Origin: Diploptera punctata
Taxonomy: Eukaryota; Arthropoda; Insecta; Blattodea; Blaberidae
NCBI GenBank assembly: GCA_030220185.1
Contig: JASPKZ010001232.1
Span: 120,790-184,789, forward strand
Length of the DNA: 64,000 nt
Reading direction: 5' to 3'
Under the pieces are notes generated by a model. It did no database searches and had not been told where the DNA came from. It was given only the letters and a program-made list of their open reading frames with translations. Shown here piece by piece: positions 54,877 to 64,000 of this stretch; position 1 is the stretch's first letter, and the number at the start of each line of letters is the position of its first letter. A program made the position numbers and the translations under genes.

Positions 54877-55340
54877 AAGGGGTATTCACACATAATCCTA
54901 AGTTACTTCCTGGTTAGTTATTTTGAAAGAAATCGAGTGATCCTGTAAAAAGAGAGAATATTTTAGAGAGAAGATAAATGTTCTTAAAATAAATGCAGAA
55001 ATAGCGACGCCGAAAACAGTTAGAAAATAAGCGTTTAGGCTAGAACTATTAAAATTGGAAAGAAAGTTGGGATATGATTTCAGATTCCAGGAGTAAGTGT
55101 CCCCCCACCGGCAAGACCTTGTCGTGGTGGAGGGGGTCAGTACCTGATGACCCAGACGACTAGATAGGGAAGCATTCAACTACAAGCCAAGAGGTTCAAG
55201 GAATGTAGGAAGGCCAGTGAAAAGATGGACAGAACAACTGTGAGGCGGAACAGGCAATTTGCCTAGCCCGTGAAGTGAAGAAGAAGAAGAGGAAGAAGAA
55301 GAAGGAGTAAGTTTTCTCAATTCTTTATTCCCTAAATAGG
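54877..55340 (+). repeat. LINE-like composite with hairpin and (GAA)n tail
   Basis: At 55,100-55,140 CCCCCACCGGCAAG...TTGTCGTGGTGG can fold as a GC-rich hairpin, resembling LINE 5' UTR starts that I have seen in arthropods. It is followed within 100 bp by GRPVKRW-type coding sequence (55,213-55,240), then EQAI-like residues and a GAAGAAGAAGAGG tail near 55,277-55,305, the 3' end of the 42-kb/47-kb RTE-like family. If both readings are right, this is an internally deleted copy that kept only its ends. Confidence 0.4.
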
Positions 55341-55374
55341 TTTAAAATACCTTCCCGCGAAATTAAAACAAATA

Positions 55375-56850
55375 CTTGTACACTCTTATAATGCTGCCAC
55401 ACTTCGATTACTGTGACATATTACTGACTAATCTGACAACTGATCTGACAGACTACAGCGTGCTTATAATGCGTGTATTAGATTTGTATTCAATCTATTT
55501 CTTTTTGACCACGTGTCTCCTTCATTTCTGACCTTATCAAGGCTACGTCTAAATTACAGAACTTTACATTCACATGTATTACTATTCCAAATTCTGCACA
55601 CATATTTACCAACTTACTTAATTATCAACGCGTTTTCAAAATTTATTGGCTCATCGCAATTTAGGAACAACCAAGACTTATTTACGTTTGATACCACAGC
55701 ACAGGACATGTCTATACTCTGAATCTTACACAATATCTAAGTCAGGCATGGGGAGCTTGGGCTCCGAGAACTCATAACAAATCCTCCCCGCCGATACCCA
55801 TTCCACTCAGTTGTACCTGCACTGGAGACCTATATCATAGGAACATTTTAGGTTAACTTCCCCACATTTCAGCCAAAAATTCGCAATTATTGATAATTGC
55901 AAGCCAGATATATCCAACTTAAATTCTACCCCCCTTAAAAACAAAAACTTTACAGTAAATTTAATACCAACTGGAACCCTAATAAATTTTATAATATTAA
56001 TACCTATATCATAGGAACATTTTAGGTTAAGTACACAGTGAGAGTCAGTGGGGCAAATTCTAAACACCGATATGATTTTAATACGGACTGGGTAGAAATG
56101 ATTATTTTTGCATTCAGAAAGTTGTTTGTTGTGTGAAACACTAATATGCCTCCATAATTCAGATCTTCACTTGCAAATCAGACACAGTCACTCTATGTTA
56201 TCGCAGGGAAATTATAAATAATTTTAAAATACATTAGGTAACATGCGTGGAATTCAAATTCATAAATTAAATATAATAGACATAGGGGGTATTGTATGTT
56301 TTGTTTACACAGGGGATGACAGGATGGGATTTTGAAATAATCTAAAGCAGCAAACACCCCAAAAAGATAGCAGACAACCACTTTCAGAGAATTCAGTATG
56401 TGCTAGTTACCGGATTTCAAAATTTATTTCTGAGAAATCATATCAAATCTAAAACACTCTCCAGATTAAACGATGACACCCTTGTCTCAATATTACGTCT
56501 CTCTACGAGTACAATCAGCCTGACATAGATAAATTGGTGTCAGCGGTCTATTACGCGCCCTCCAAACGTTTGCACAGATATACGTAAAGTACGTACGAAT
56601 GGAAGGGATTAGTGCATATATTTGAGGTTATAAGTTTGCACCGCCACTGATACTGCAGGGTATGCCGAGATGACAATGACAACAGCGTTGAGTTCAATGA
56701 AAGGTGAAATGAGGAAGATGTCATACTATCACTCATTCGGCAGTTCCCCATGTCTGATCTAAGACTAGAGCATGGAACTCACTTTCCAGTCATGTCAGGG
56801 ACTGTCGATCGATATCATTATTTAAATACAAATTAACTGATATCTTAAGT
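55375..56850 (+). pseudogene. Reverse transcriptase C-terminus, split by the hAT insertion
   Basis: Left of the insertion: MLPHFDYCDILLTNLTTDL, ACIRFVFNL, DHVSPSFLTLSRLRLN, LHSHVLLFQILHTYLPTYL and ESYTIS, which follow the 11.2-kb ORF almost residue for residue with frameshifts. Right of it (56,764 on) the sequence continues with the segment encoding the WNSLPSHVRD-type terminus and the SLFK block, frameshifted. The protein break falls exactly at the target duplication of the hAT element. Confidence 0.85.
55743..56756. mobile_element. hAT-type non-autonomous transposon (1,014 bp) with 8-bp target duplication
   Basis: The left end CAGGCATGGGGAGCT and the reverse complement of the right end CAGACATGGGGAACT are inverted repeats. 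The flanking octamers ATCTAAGT (55,735-55,742) and ATCTAAGA (56,757-56,764) match at 7 of 8 positions; 8-bp duplications and CA(G)-starting ends are typical of hAT. The LINE at 11.2-11.3 kb shows the same locus uninterrupted. The interior has no transposase; a string ACCTATATCATAGGAACATT is repeated at 55,828 and 56,002. Confidence 0.85.
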
Positions 56851-57284
56851 TCTACACAATGAAAACATTAACTGCATAACAACTATATTCAGCATTTTGT
56901 AAATAATCATCTAGCAAGCTTTACTTACTTATATTATTTTAATCTCATTATATTCCATGTTTTGTTATTAGATGACATCTTGTCTGTCTCTTGTTTAGTC
57001 TGTATTTTAATGTTATTTAAAATTTAACAAGTATGTAATTTTTGTATAATTTGACTATTGCTAGTTGAATGGAAGAAAACGCAAGGCCTCATGACCTTAT
57101 CTGTGCCAGCTGAAAGAAAACATTATTCTTGTTGTTATTATTATATTAAGTAAATTGAATGAATTATTTGATTAACTACTAAGAGTATGTGCAGAACAAG
57201 GATATTGCAAATGATGATTTTCTGACAACATAAATATTAGCGACAGAGCCAAGCTCCCTAGGGATTCAAATAGCGATACAAAAC

Positions 57285-57360
57285 ATAAGACGTATGAGTA
57301 TGAAGCATCAGGTTCAGACAGGATCACAGCAGAACTAATAATATTATGCGAAAACAATTT
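57285..57360 (+). pseudogene. RTE-like RT N-terminal scrap
   Basis: YEASGSDRITAELI is encoded at about 57,300-57,342, equivalent to the TSGSDEIPAELI motif at the start of the RT in the 38-kb copy. Nothing of the rest remains. Confidence 0.55.
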
Positions 57361-57394
57361 TTTTGTGACTCTCCAATAATATGAACCCTATTTC

Positions 57395-57500
57395 ACCATC
57401 CGGTATGTTAGGATATTAGTTACGTGCGACCCATATTTGTAAATAATATTGTAAATATCTTACTTTTTTGTCTAATAAAGTCCTACTACTACTAGTTACA
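57395..57500 (+). mobile_element. (CTA)n-tailed LINE 3' end, third copy
   Basis: GTGCGACCCATATTTGTAAATAA, TCTTACTTTTTTGTCTAATAAAG and TCCTACTACTAC match the minus-strand pair at 45.1-45.7 kb. Confidence 0.75.
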
Positions 57501-57504
57501 ATAC

Positions 57505-58055
57505 AGTAGCTTATTAGAGTCTGGTTAATTTCTAGCGTTACATAATAACGTAATATGAACAAATAAATAAATAAATTAACAAACCAAAAAAAACTAACTC
57601 AAAGTATCTTAAAAATATGATAGATAAAGTCACATAGCTTCCTATAGTAACAGTTCTTACATACAATATTTGACAAAGGCAGTTAAATATATTATGGAGG
57701 TGAAGACAATTTGATGGACAAGATTTTATATAGGATTTGAGAAAAAAATAAACTTCAAATAAAATTAAAAAATATATTATGTTATTACAAGAAATAAGAT
57801 GAACATTTAAAATAGTATGTCATTACTTACAAAATCATAACAAGAATCAGACCGAGCCCCTGTGTTGGCAACTTAATAAGTAGTCATCAATAAAGATATG
57901 GATCATATTTTAGGTATAAGACAAAACTTTTAAATTAAATAAATGTGAATATAAGAATATTCTACATCAACTGTAATTTGACTTTAAACAAGGTACAGCA
58001 CCGGTACTATTCAGTTAAAGTTAGTTATTTACTTTCCAGTTGCACTGCGGACATC
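57505..58055. other. AT-rich intergenic sequence
   Basis: No supported feature. Confidence 0.5.
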
Positions 58056-58059
58056 CTAA

Positions 58060-58960
58060 CATGTTATACCTCAAACGAATGGAGCGCAGGGAGTATTGTA
58101 CAGGTAGGCAAACAGTATTGAAATATACAATGAGCTAGAGCAAGGCGACGCACTTTCTCTTTACTATTGAATTTTGTACTTGAGAATGTCATCAAAACTT
58201 TAGAGAATGAAGCAGGAGTACAGTTGGAGGCTATTAATATGCTGTTGATATTCACTGATGATGTAGAATTGTTGGACGATAAGGAGGAGACACTAAGGTA
58301 GAACACGAATATTCTGTTGAGTATCACCACGTTATTGGGGCAGGAGCCCACCAAAGACCTAGTCTGATACAGACGTTTAATACTAATTGGAAACGAACAG
58401 TAAATGCATAATGTGGGAAACGTTTAAAAAAAGTGGCTGAATTCAAATATTCATTATTAAAAATTACAAACAGGAATGAATGCAGGCGTGATTTAAAACA
58501 TTACGAAAATTCATTCTAATTGGTTTTACAGGATTTTTTTTTTTTTTGCAAATTCGCTAAAAAATGTTAAAAAGAAAAATATATAAAACTCTTATCCATC
58601 CGGTTACTTAGATTCAAAACATGGACTCTTACTTCAAGGTAGGAGGTAAAATAATGAATATTTTATATTAAAGTTCATAGGAAAAATTTTCACCGGAAAC
58701 GAGACCAACAGACGATGAATGGAGAAGACTTCGTGAGCTATATGATATGGAATCTTAAATTTCGTTGACTGTTAGAAGCATAAAATGTGGAATAAACGGA
58801 TAAGGAAATAGGGTGTAAACTCATTTTAGTGAACTCAAAGGGAAATCGTCTTGTAAGCAGCAAAGACTGAGGTGCAAGAATAACGTTAACTATGAATTGA
58901 GGCAACTGATGGATCCGACTCTCATCGCTGAAGTCTCGATGGTGTAATTCATAAGCACCT
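58060..58960 (+). pseudogene. RTE-like reverse transcriptase, very decayed
   Basis: Shifting plus-strand frames show NEAGVQLEAINMLLIFTDDVELLDD (catalytic position FTDD instead of F/YADD) near 58,207-58,280, VAEFKYSLLKITNRNE near 58,435-58,480, IYKTLIHPV near 58,580 and PTDDEWRRLRELYD near 58,710. These follow the order of the 38-kb family. The palm is retained in outline but the catalytic alanine is changed and many stops occur. Confidence 0.8.
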
Positions 58961-59159
58961 CGTGGTGGAAGATACGTAGTTTAATCACGTTTTTCCCGCT
59001 TTCTCCTGTCGCAAATCTCATTCAATCATTTCTCGATACTCGCCTCATCCACTTCGTTTATCCGCCCATGTAAAGCAGAGTAGGCAGGCACCTTGTCTTC
59101 CCACACACCTCTGTTTCATCTCCTCCTAACCTTCGACTCGACTCGGTGTAGGTCACAAT

Positions 59160-59212
59160 TTTATATTATTATTATTATTAATTATTATTATTATTAATTA
59201 TTAATTATTATG
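59160..59212. repeat. (ATT)n-rich microsatellite
   Basis: ATT/TTA repeats with AATT interruptions, possibly an old LINE tail. Confidence 0.8.
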
Positions 59213-59309
59213 TTTGTATTAACATTAGTAATTAATTATTTATTTGTAGAAGGTAAATTGCAACAGGTATTTATTCGAAAACAGTAGATGAGGTTTGAGA
59301 TAAATGAAG

Positions 59310-59345
59310 TGCAGCGATTCGATAGTGCCAGTGAGTTAGTTGGTT
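59310..59345 (+). repeat. RTE-like 3'-terminal scrap
   Basis: CGATTCGATAGTGCCAGTGAG followed by TTAGTTGG equals the 3' terminus of the 1.8-kb family. Confidence 0.6.
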
Positions 59346-59895
59346 ATAACATGATTCCACAACAATCCTTTGATGAACATTAGGAGGGTAAGGCGAAAAA
59401 ATTGTAGACAGTCGTTAGGGTCGGGTTATGAGCCTGATACACATTCGGCCAGGGAAATTATGACATATTAAGTGTAGTCAAGTCCTAAAATTTGTGACCC
59501 ATTCTGGAATCGAAAATGTGATCAACAGATGTCTAGTATTGGCTTAGTATATTTTGTAATCCAATCTATTTCTTCAACAGGTTAAATTAAATTTTTCATA
59601 TTGTGCTGATGTTATTTATACTTGTATTTAAACATACATGTTTATTATTTTTTTACTTTAAAATATTCAGTTCGTGCACCACATTAGGTCTTCTACGTAA
59701 ATGACGACATGAACTGTGATCTACACATTAAACGTGTACAGAATGACTGGCCTCGTTAGATCCACAGTTGTCAAGGATGAAGGCCATTATCAAGATAGCA
59801 AAGACAACACAAACTAGATAAATAAATTCTAAGAAATAATATGATGCGTGCCCAGGTATGCTAGAGTACTGCATAGTAATAGTCCTAAGAAATAA
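59346..59895. other. Intergenic, nothing recognised
   Basis: No supported feature. Confidence 0.5.
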
Positions 59896-59898
59896 TAT

Positions 59899-60041
59899 GA
59901 TTCCTACAGGGATAACATGTTGGTGGAGGTGATTCCTACAGGGATAACATGTTGGTGGAGGTGATTCCAGGGATTACAGGGATGATTCCTACACATGTTG
60001 GTGGAGGTGATTCCTACAGGGATAACATGTTGGTGGAGGTG
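59899..60041. repeat. 32-bp tandem repeat, about four copies
   Basis: GATTCCTACAGGGATAACAT followed by GTTGGTGGAGGT recurs at 59,899 and 59,931, then twice more with a rearranged middle (GATTCCAGGGATTACAGG). Confidence 0.9.
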
Positions 60042-60044
60042 TTT

Positions 60045-60650
60045 TAAGACAACAGAGACTAAACAAGTAGTAGTATAGACATTATATTAGCTCCCATCTT
60101 CTTGTGAAACAAATGACAAAATTCCAAAGAGAGAATTAGTTAAGAAAATAATGTCAAATAACATCAATATCAATAGAGCTGCGAGAGTGGTGTAACATTT
60201 TCGTTGGACATTACGCCAGTCTCCTTAAAAGAAATGCCTACAGAACAAGCTACAATATTAGCCTTTAATCGGGTAAAAACATAATTGAGAGAACGAATGA
60301 TGTCTCTCTGTGCTGTAAACAGCTATGATCATTACTGTTGTAATTCATAACCAGCCGAGATATGTGTTGTTAGACGGTTAATAGTCCTGAGATGGGTCAA
60401 GCCGTTTAGCTACGAGTACCTTCCGAACAAGTCCTGGATGATTGAGAGAACAACATAAGTAAAAAGGAAGAGCTTTTGTACTAATATTTTATTCCCAAAT
60501 TCATGTTATCTGAATCAATAAATAAGTGTGCTGTTTTGAAGATTAGAGTATGCATACTGATAGTAAATTGTTATTTAAATCGATTTGTTCGTTTTTTCCT
60601 TCACGTTCAATTAACTTTTCTATTACAAAATGTATATTATTTTAATGAAG
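60045..60650. other. Intergenic, nothing recognised
   Basis: No supported gene. A minus-strand repeat core copy begins at 60,655. Confidence 0.5.
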
Positions 60651-60879
60651 GTAATGCTCCTTGTTGCATAGCGATAACATGGATGATAGCGTAATAACTT
60701 ATACGTTACGTCACTCAATGTGACATATTATCATAAACATTAACATTTAATTGAAAAGTGTTCCAACTATCGAGTTATACAGCTGAGATTATCACAGAAA
60801 CGAGCAAAGATCCCTTCGACAGGTAAATACTGGATACATGTTCTATAAAATATTTATTATAACTAATGTAACGAGTGAT

Positions 60880-61440
60880 TTCCAAATCATCGATACATTT
60901 ACGAATCACTTCGAGACTCGTGAATTTATCAAGAAGATTTGTAAATCAAGAGTGGCGTTTTGTTAGGTCCATTTAACGAATAAAAAAATTAAGTTGTTTA
61001 CTGAAAAGTGTTTGTTTAAATATAGTTACAGGTATTTTAAAATATTTATATATTTAATGTAAATGACAATGTTTGAAAACACACATCAGAAATGTGAGGT
61101 TATGTTTATTCACTGAAACTTGATCATATTATTTATTGCCAAATAGGATCACAATATTGTAAGAATGCACCCTAGTGGAGAAATAATGTAACACATGAAA
61201 CTATATATTGTAACCAACATTATAGGTTACTAATATATTTTTTATAACTTTCTCAGTAAAATCATGGAATCTCTTCATTATTTGCTATACTTAATGCATT
61301 TGTTGGAGAGTCAGTCCACTACAAATTAATACTATAACCTCTTTAGAGGATTAAAAAGGAGGAGCTTTCTTTATCACAAGAGCAGGAGCTGATAAAGGGA
61401 AATCGATAAAGAGCAAGGTGAAACACGACTGTAATATGTT
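60880..61440 (-). repeat. Dispersed repeat, inverted copy of 24.52-25.08 kb
   Basis: In reverse complement it contains ACAGTCGTGTTTCACC, GAAAGCTCCTCCTTTTTAAT, GTGCATTCTTACAATATTG and GCCACTCTTGATT in the same order as the other copy. On its minus-strand 5' side it touches the Penelope-type terminus. Confidence 0.65.
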
Positions 61441-61660
61441 GACTTAGGCTTTCACACGGCCGGAGTTATTGTGATGATCTTGTAGAAGATTTCCGAGCTG
61501 TTGGCCGTAGTCTTGAGGCTTGTAGTTCCCAGACGTTTGGCCACAGACTGCGTCCGGCATCCTTAATGGTTGTCTTGAGACCTGGCAATATTGAATGAAT
61601 GAATGAATCTGAGTGGTATATGCTGAATGCGGCAACTGATAAATACCAGCTGCGGCTACA
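61441..61660 (-). mobile_element. Penelope-like element terminal remnant (second copy)
   Basis: On the minus strand a hammerhead-like core is followed by AACTACAAGCC, GACTACGGCCAACAGCTCGG and GAAATC, paralleling the plus-strand sequence at 19,437-19,475. A preceding TAGCCGCAGCTGGTATTTATC stretch may belong to the same terminus. No protein-coding Penelope sequence is seen. Confidence 0.5.
61528..61570 (-). ncRNA. Decayed hammerhead ribozyme motif
   Basis: Minus strand: ACCA, TTAAGGA where CTGANGA is expected, TGCC...GGC as a shortened stem II around CGCAGT, CAAA where GAAA is expected, then CGTC and TGGG. CGCAGT in stem II and CCA/TGG of stem I match the 19.39-kb motif. Substitutions at core positions of both conserved boxes should abolish cleavage. 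Confidence 0.55.
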
Positions 61661-61664
61661 GCTT

Positions 61665-62315
61665 ACCTTTTGGATGGTCTAATTGTCCATTAGCCATCCG
61701 CGTGTTCCAAGACATTGTCTCTTTTAGTCCCGCTAATTTTGAAATTAAGACCGAAAAGGGGGAAGTTAAATTTAAGGATTGACATAACCATGGCTGTGTT
61801 GGTGTGAAATTATTGGTGTTTAATGAAAGGTGTATAATGAAAGGTGTATGATGGTGAGAGAGTTTCGGTCGCATCTGGAGTCTTCGTTGGTGCACAAGCA
61901 AGGAGGCATATTATTATTTCCCCACCCGGCATAATTTTGAAAAATTGGAGGATTGCATTAGTTTACTTGGTGGAACTAGTGGCCACTCCGGCATTTGCCT
62001 TACGCTAAGGGAAACCACCGGAAAACCTTAGCAGAGTGGGTTGATTTTAATAAATGGTGGCCAAAATCGTTAAGGGATATAAGGAGTTGGATATTGTAGG
62101 TTATCTTTATATCTTTATTTCTTTATTACATATGAGTAGGGATATGGGATTTATTGTGACATATGTTGATTGCACGATATAATATTGAATCTTTATTGAA
62201 TCTTTCAGATGTTTGGGATTTTGGGTGATGGTAGGGATATTTAGGGTTGTACATTTATTACAATATATTGTCAATAACATGGGATGTGGATGTTGGTATA
62301 GGATGTTTTGGGTTT
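61665..62315. other. Unassigned repeat-like sequence
   Basis: A GGGAAACCACCGGAAAACC stretch (62,010-62,028) and GGTGGAACTAGTGGCCACTCC look like parts of a dispersed element seen in other insects, recalled only loosely. No gene is supported. Confidence 0.35.
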
Positions 62316-62319
62316 TCTT

Positions 62320-64000
62320 TATTTCTTTATTGATTCAAGTAAATCAAAATAAATAATAACAATACATGCATATTTCATTAAATAAATTCTATTGTCTGTT
62401 GTAGGTGATGCTGATGGCCTGCTGCTTCATCGTTGTTCGAGTATGCGATCCTAGGAGCTGGAAGATATATATTAGTATATAAACAGCAATTTGTTGGGCG
62501 TTGTATGGTACGCAATCTGAAACATGTAATTGAATATTATAATACATGCAATAAATGGGACAGTAAATCTACGTCAGTTTTGTGATGGCTCTACAACCAG
62601 CAGGTATAATAGTCGGAGCGTCCGATTGTTGTCATAATTGGGTATGCCATAATTAGGATCCATGGTTATTTTGTCCGACGACGAGTGCCAGCAATTTTCA
62701 CATGGTTGTAGTCCTTCATCGACTCTTCAGGCGAATAGTCGGCGGAATCACCCTGTAGGCCTATTTTGAAGGCTGTTGCGCTGCAGGCTTTAATAAATCA
62801 TGCCATATTAGTGGGAGTGTGTGGGTGGGTCTGGTGTGTTTGTCATGTGATGTATCGTAGTGTCCGAGGTTTGCAATCAGTGGGTTTTCGTGATTTTCGC
62901 AGCGCATGAAAAATTTTTCACGCTAAATCCACAATGTGCTCTTGTAGAGGGATCGTATTTGTTTGTTTTTCTACTGTAGTGAGTGGTGTGTATCTTGGCA
63001 GTTTAGTGATTCTGTACAGTAATTTGTTTTGAATGTGTATAGTTTGCCTAGATTTCTCTTTGCTGCATAGCCCCAGACTGACATGCATAACTAATGATCG
63101 GTCTTATTAGTGTTTTATACATGAGTACTTTTGTGTTGGTATGTAGCTTGTCCGCATTTAATAGAGGGTATAAAGTTTTTAATCCGATATGTGCTTTTGC
63201 GAATGTATTCTGTATATGTGGTTTAAAGGTTAATTTCGTATCCAGGGTCACCCCTAAGTACTTCGCACTAGTACTCCATGGAATTTCATTGTCATTAATC
63301 TTCAAAGGTAATGGCATTCGTTTATAATGGTTGCGTCTTCGCGAGTATAGTAATAGCTTGGCATTTATTGACATTAATCTTAATTCTCAATTTATTTAGC
63401 CATTCTTCTAAAACTATAATATTGGACTGTACATACTTTACAGCTTGTGCTGGCGATGTCGATTGGCCAGCCAATGAGTGTGTCATCCGCGAAGATGTGC
63501 AATGTGCTATTATTATTAAAGGTGTGATGTGGGATGTCGTTTATATATATGTTGAATAATGTCGGCCCCAATATACTACCTTGAGGTACTCCACTGTGTA
63601 TGCGACGTTCATCGGATATCTCATTTGTTAAGTCGGACTTTATATTTTCTTGTTTTAAGATAATTTGCTATTAGGTGAATTAGTGCGTCATCAATATTTA
63701 GTTGTATTAATTTATAAATAAGTCCCTCATGCCAGACCCTATCGAAAGCCTGTTGGATATCTCGATAAAAACCCACTGTTGCACCTGTTTAGATTGAATC
63801 CGCGAGTGATATGTTCGATATGACGCATTAACTGAGATGTTGTGTCATGGTGGGATCGAAACCCACATTGTTCATGTCGAATTATGTTTTGTGTTGTAAG
63901 GTGGTGTTTAAATCTCTTATGTATAATTTTCTCTGTTAATTTACTGAGGGTGTTTAATAATGTAATGGGGCGGTAATTTGAGGGATTTGTTAGTTTCTTT
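62320..64000 (-). mobile_element. Jockey-like LINE, runs off the right edge
   Basis: Minus strand from the window edge: NYRPITLLNTLSKLTEKII, then the RT palm and thumb, then the C-terminal RYTPLTTVEKQT region near 62,985, and a 3' UTR ending with AATAAAGAAATAAAGAAA near 62,325-62,345. The 5' part (endonuclease, ORF1) would lie beyond 64,000. Confidence 0.8.
62900..64000 (-). pseudogene. Jockey-like reverse transcriptase, partial at window edge
   Basis: In order on the minus strand: ITLLNTLSKLTEKII (about 63,945-63,990), CGFRSHHDTTSQLMRHIEHI, a frame change, DIQQAFDRVWHEGLIYKLI (63,710-63,765), [20 protein letters not shown] (63,540-63,597), [10 protein letters not shown] (63,470-63,500), then a frame change into a 108-codon frame with KYLGVTLDTKLTF and LIRPIISYACQSG (63,048-63,374). 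Motifs A, B and the catalytic FADD are all present, so the palm is complete in outline. At least three frameshifts disrupt it. The order and motifs fit Jockey-clade enzymes. Confidence 0.85.

Larger units (their letters stand above)
55340..57155 (+). mobile_element. CR1/L2-like LINE, 3' part, interrupted by a hAT element
   Basis: The left part (about 55,340-55,742) and the right part (56,757-57,155) together follow the order of the ORF and 3' UTR at 10.9-11.6 kb. The 3' UTR signature TTGAATGGAAGAAAACGC...CTGTGCCAGC lies at 57,065-57,112 and an ATT-rich tail near 57,125-57,150. 5'-truncated, no YADD. Confidence 0.85.

Noticed and set aside
55137..55165. Hammerhead ribozyme at CTGATGACCC
   Set aside because: CTGATGA and a CCC/GGG stem occur, but GAAA and a cleavage triplet with paired stem I are not in place. 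Mentioned only as a weak lead.
59905..59925. Homing-endonuclease-like site (TACAGGGATAACA)
   Set aside because: It resembles the I-SceI recognition core only in part and is simply a piece of the 32-bp repeat.

Overview
The window looks like a stretch of nuclear DNA from an insect with a large, AT-rich, repeat-heavy genome. The evidence is the transposon spectrum: RTE-like, CR1/L2-like and Jockey-like LINEs, piggyBac, hAT, two Tc1/mariner-like transposases, a Penelope-type hammerhead ribozyme, tRNA-derived SINEs and a gypsy-like LTR element. A polyneopteran (cockroach, termite or stick-insect type) is my guess, not a demonstration. I found no intact host gene. The only candidate host coding piece is one 121-bp exon-like segment at 33.9-34.0 kb. 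Almost every open reading frame that can be recognised is a broken transposon gene.

Layout. 0-9 kb: a tandem dimer of an interspersed repeat, LINE 3' ends, and blocks of an old duplicated repeat, one copy of which was later split by a CR1/L2-like LINE. 9.7-10.05 kb: a piggyBac-type MITE with TTAA ends. 10.8-12.2 kb: the best LINE reverse transcriptase, minus strand. 12.7-13.2 kb: an RTE-like 3' end. 13.8-17.3 kb: about 180 copies of a GC-rich 13-bp minisatellite lying between similar inverted ends. 19.3-19.5 kb: a Penelope-type hammerhead motif. 19.8-20.3 kb: a large palindrome. 21.5-23.5 kb: a decayed piggyBac element nested in another repeat. 26.4-27.5 kb: a broken, unnamed transposase-like gene followed 20 bp after its stop by 27 near-identical 69-bp units. 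30-33 kb: LINE scraps and a foldback MITE. 34.3-34.9 kb and 43.7-44.3 kb: Tc1/mariner-like transposase remnants on the minus strand. 36.0-37.3 kb: six tRNA-headed SINE monomers. 38.2-40.6, 42.3-43.2 and 46.9-47.5 kb: RTE-like pseudogenes. 45.1-45.7 kb: a tandem pair of (CTA)n-tailed LINE 3' ends. 48.8-54.9 kb: an LTR retrotransposon with paired 1.1-kb LTRs and a 4-bp target duplication. 55.3-57.2 kb: a CR1/L2-like LINE interrupted by a 1,014-bp hAT element with 8-bp target duplications. 58.1-59.0 kb: an RTE-like pseudogene. 61.4-61.7 kb: a second, decayed hammerhead motif. 62.3-64 kb: a Jockey-like LINE running off the window.

The parts do not act together as a pathway. They record successive insertions, and several can be ordered: piggyBac into an older repeat, hAT into a LINE, a LINE into a duplicated repeat. 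Three can be checked against an empty or uninterrupted copy inside the same window. The most notable signals are the two related hammerhead motifs, the homogeneous 69-bp array abutting a transposase-like pseudogene, the 13-bp minisatellite inside what may be a DNA transposon, the pol-less LTR element, and the SINE cluster in which two tRNA-like heads share similar flanks.
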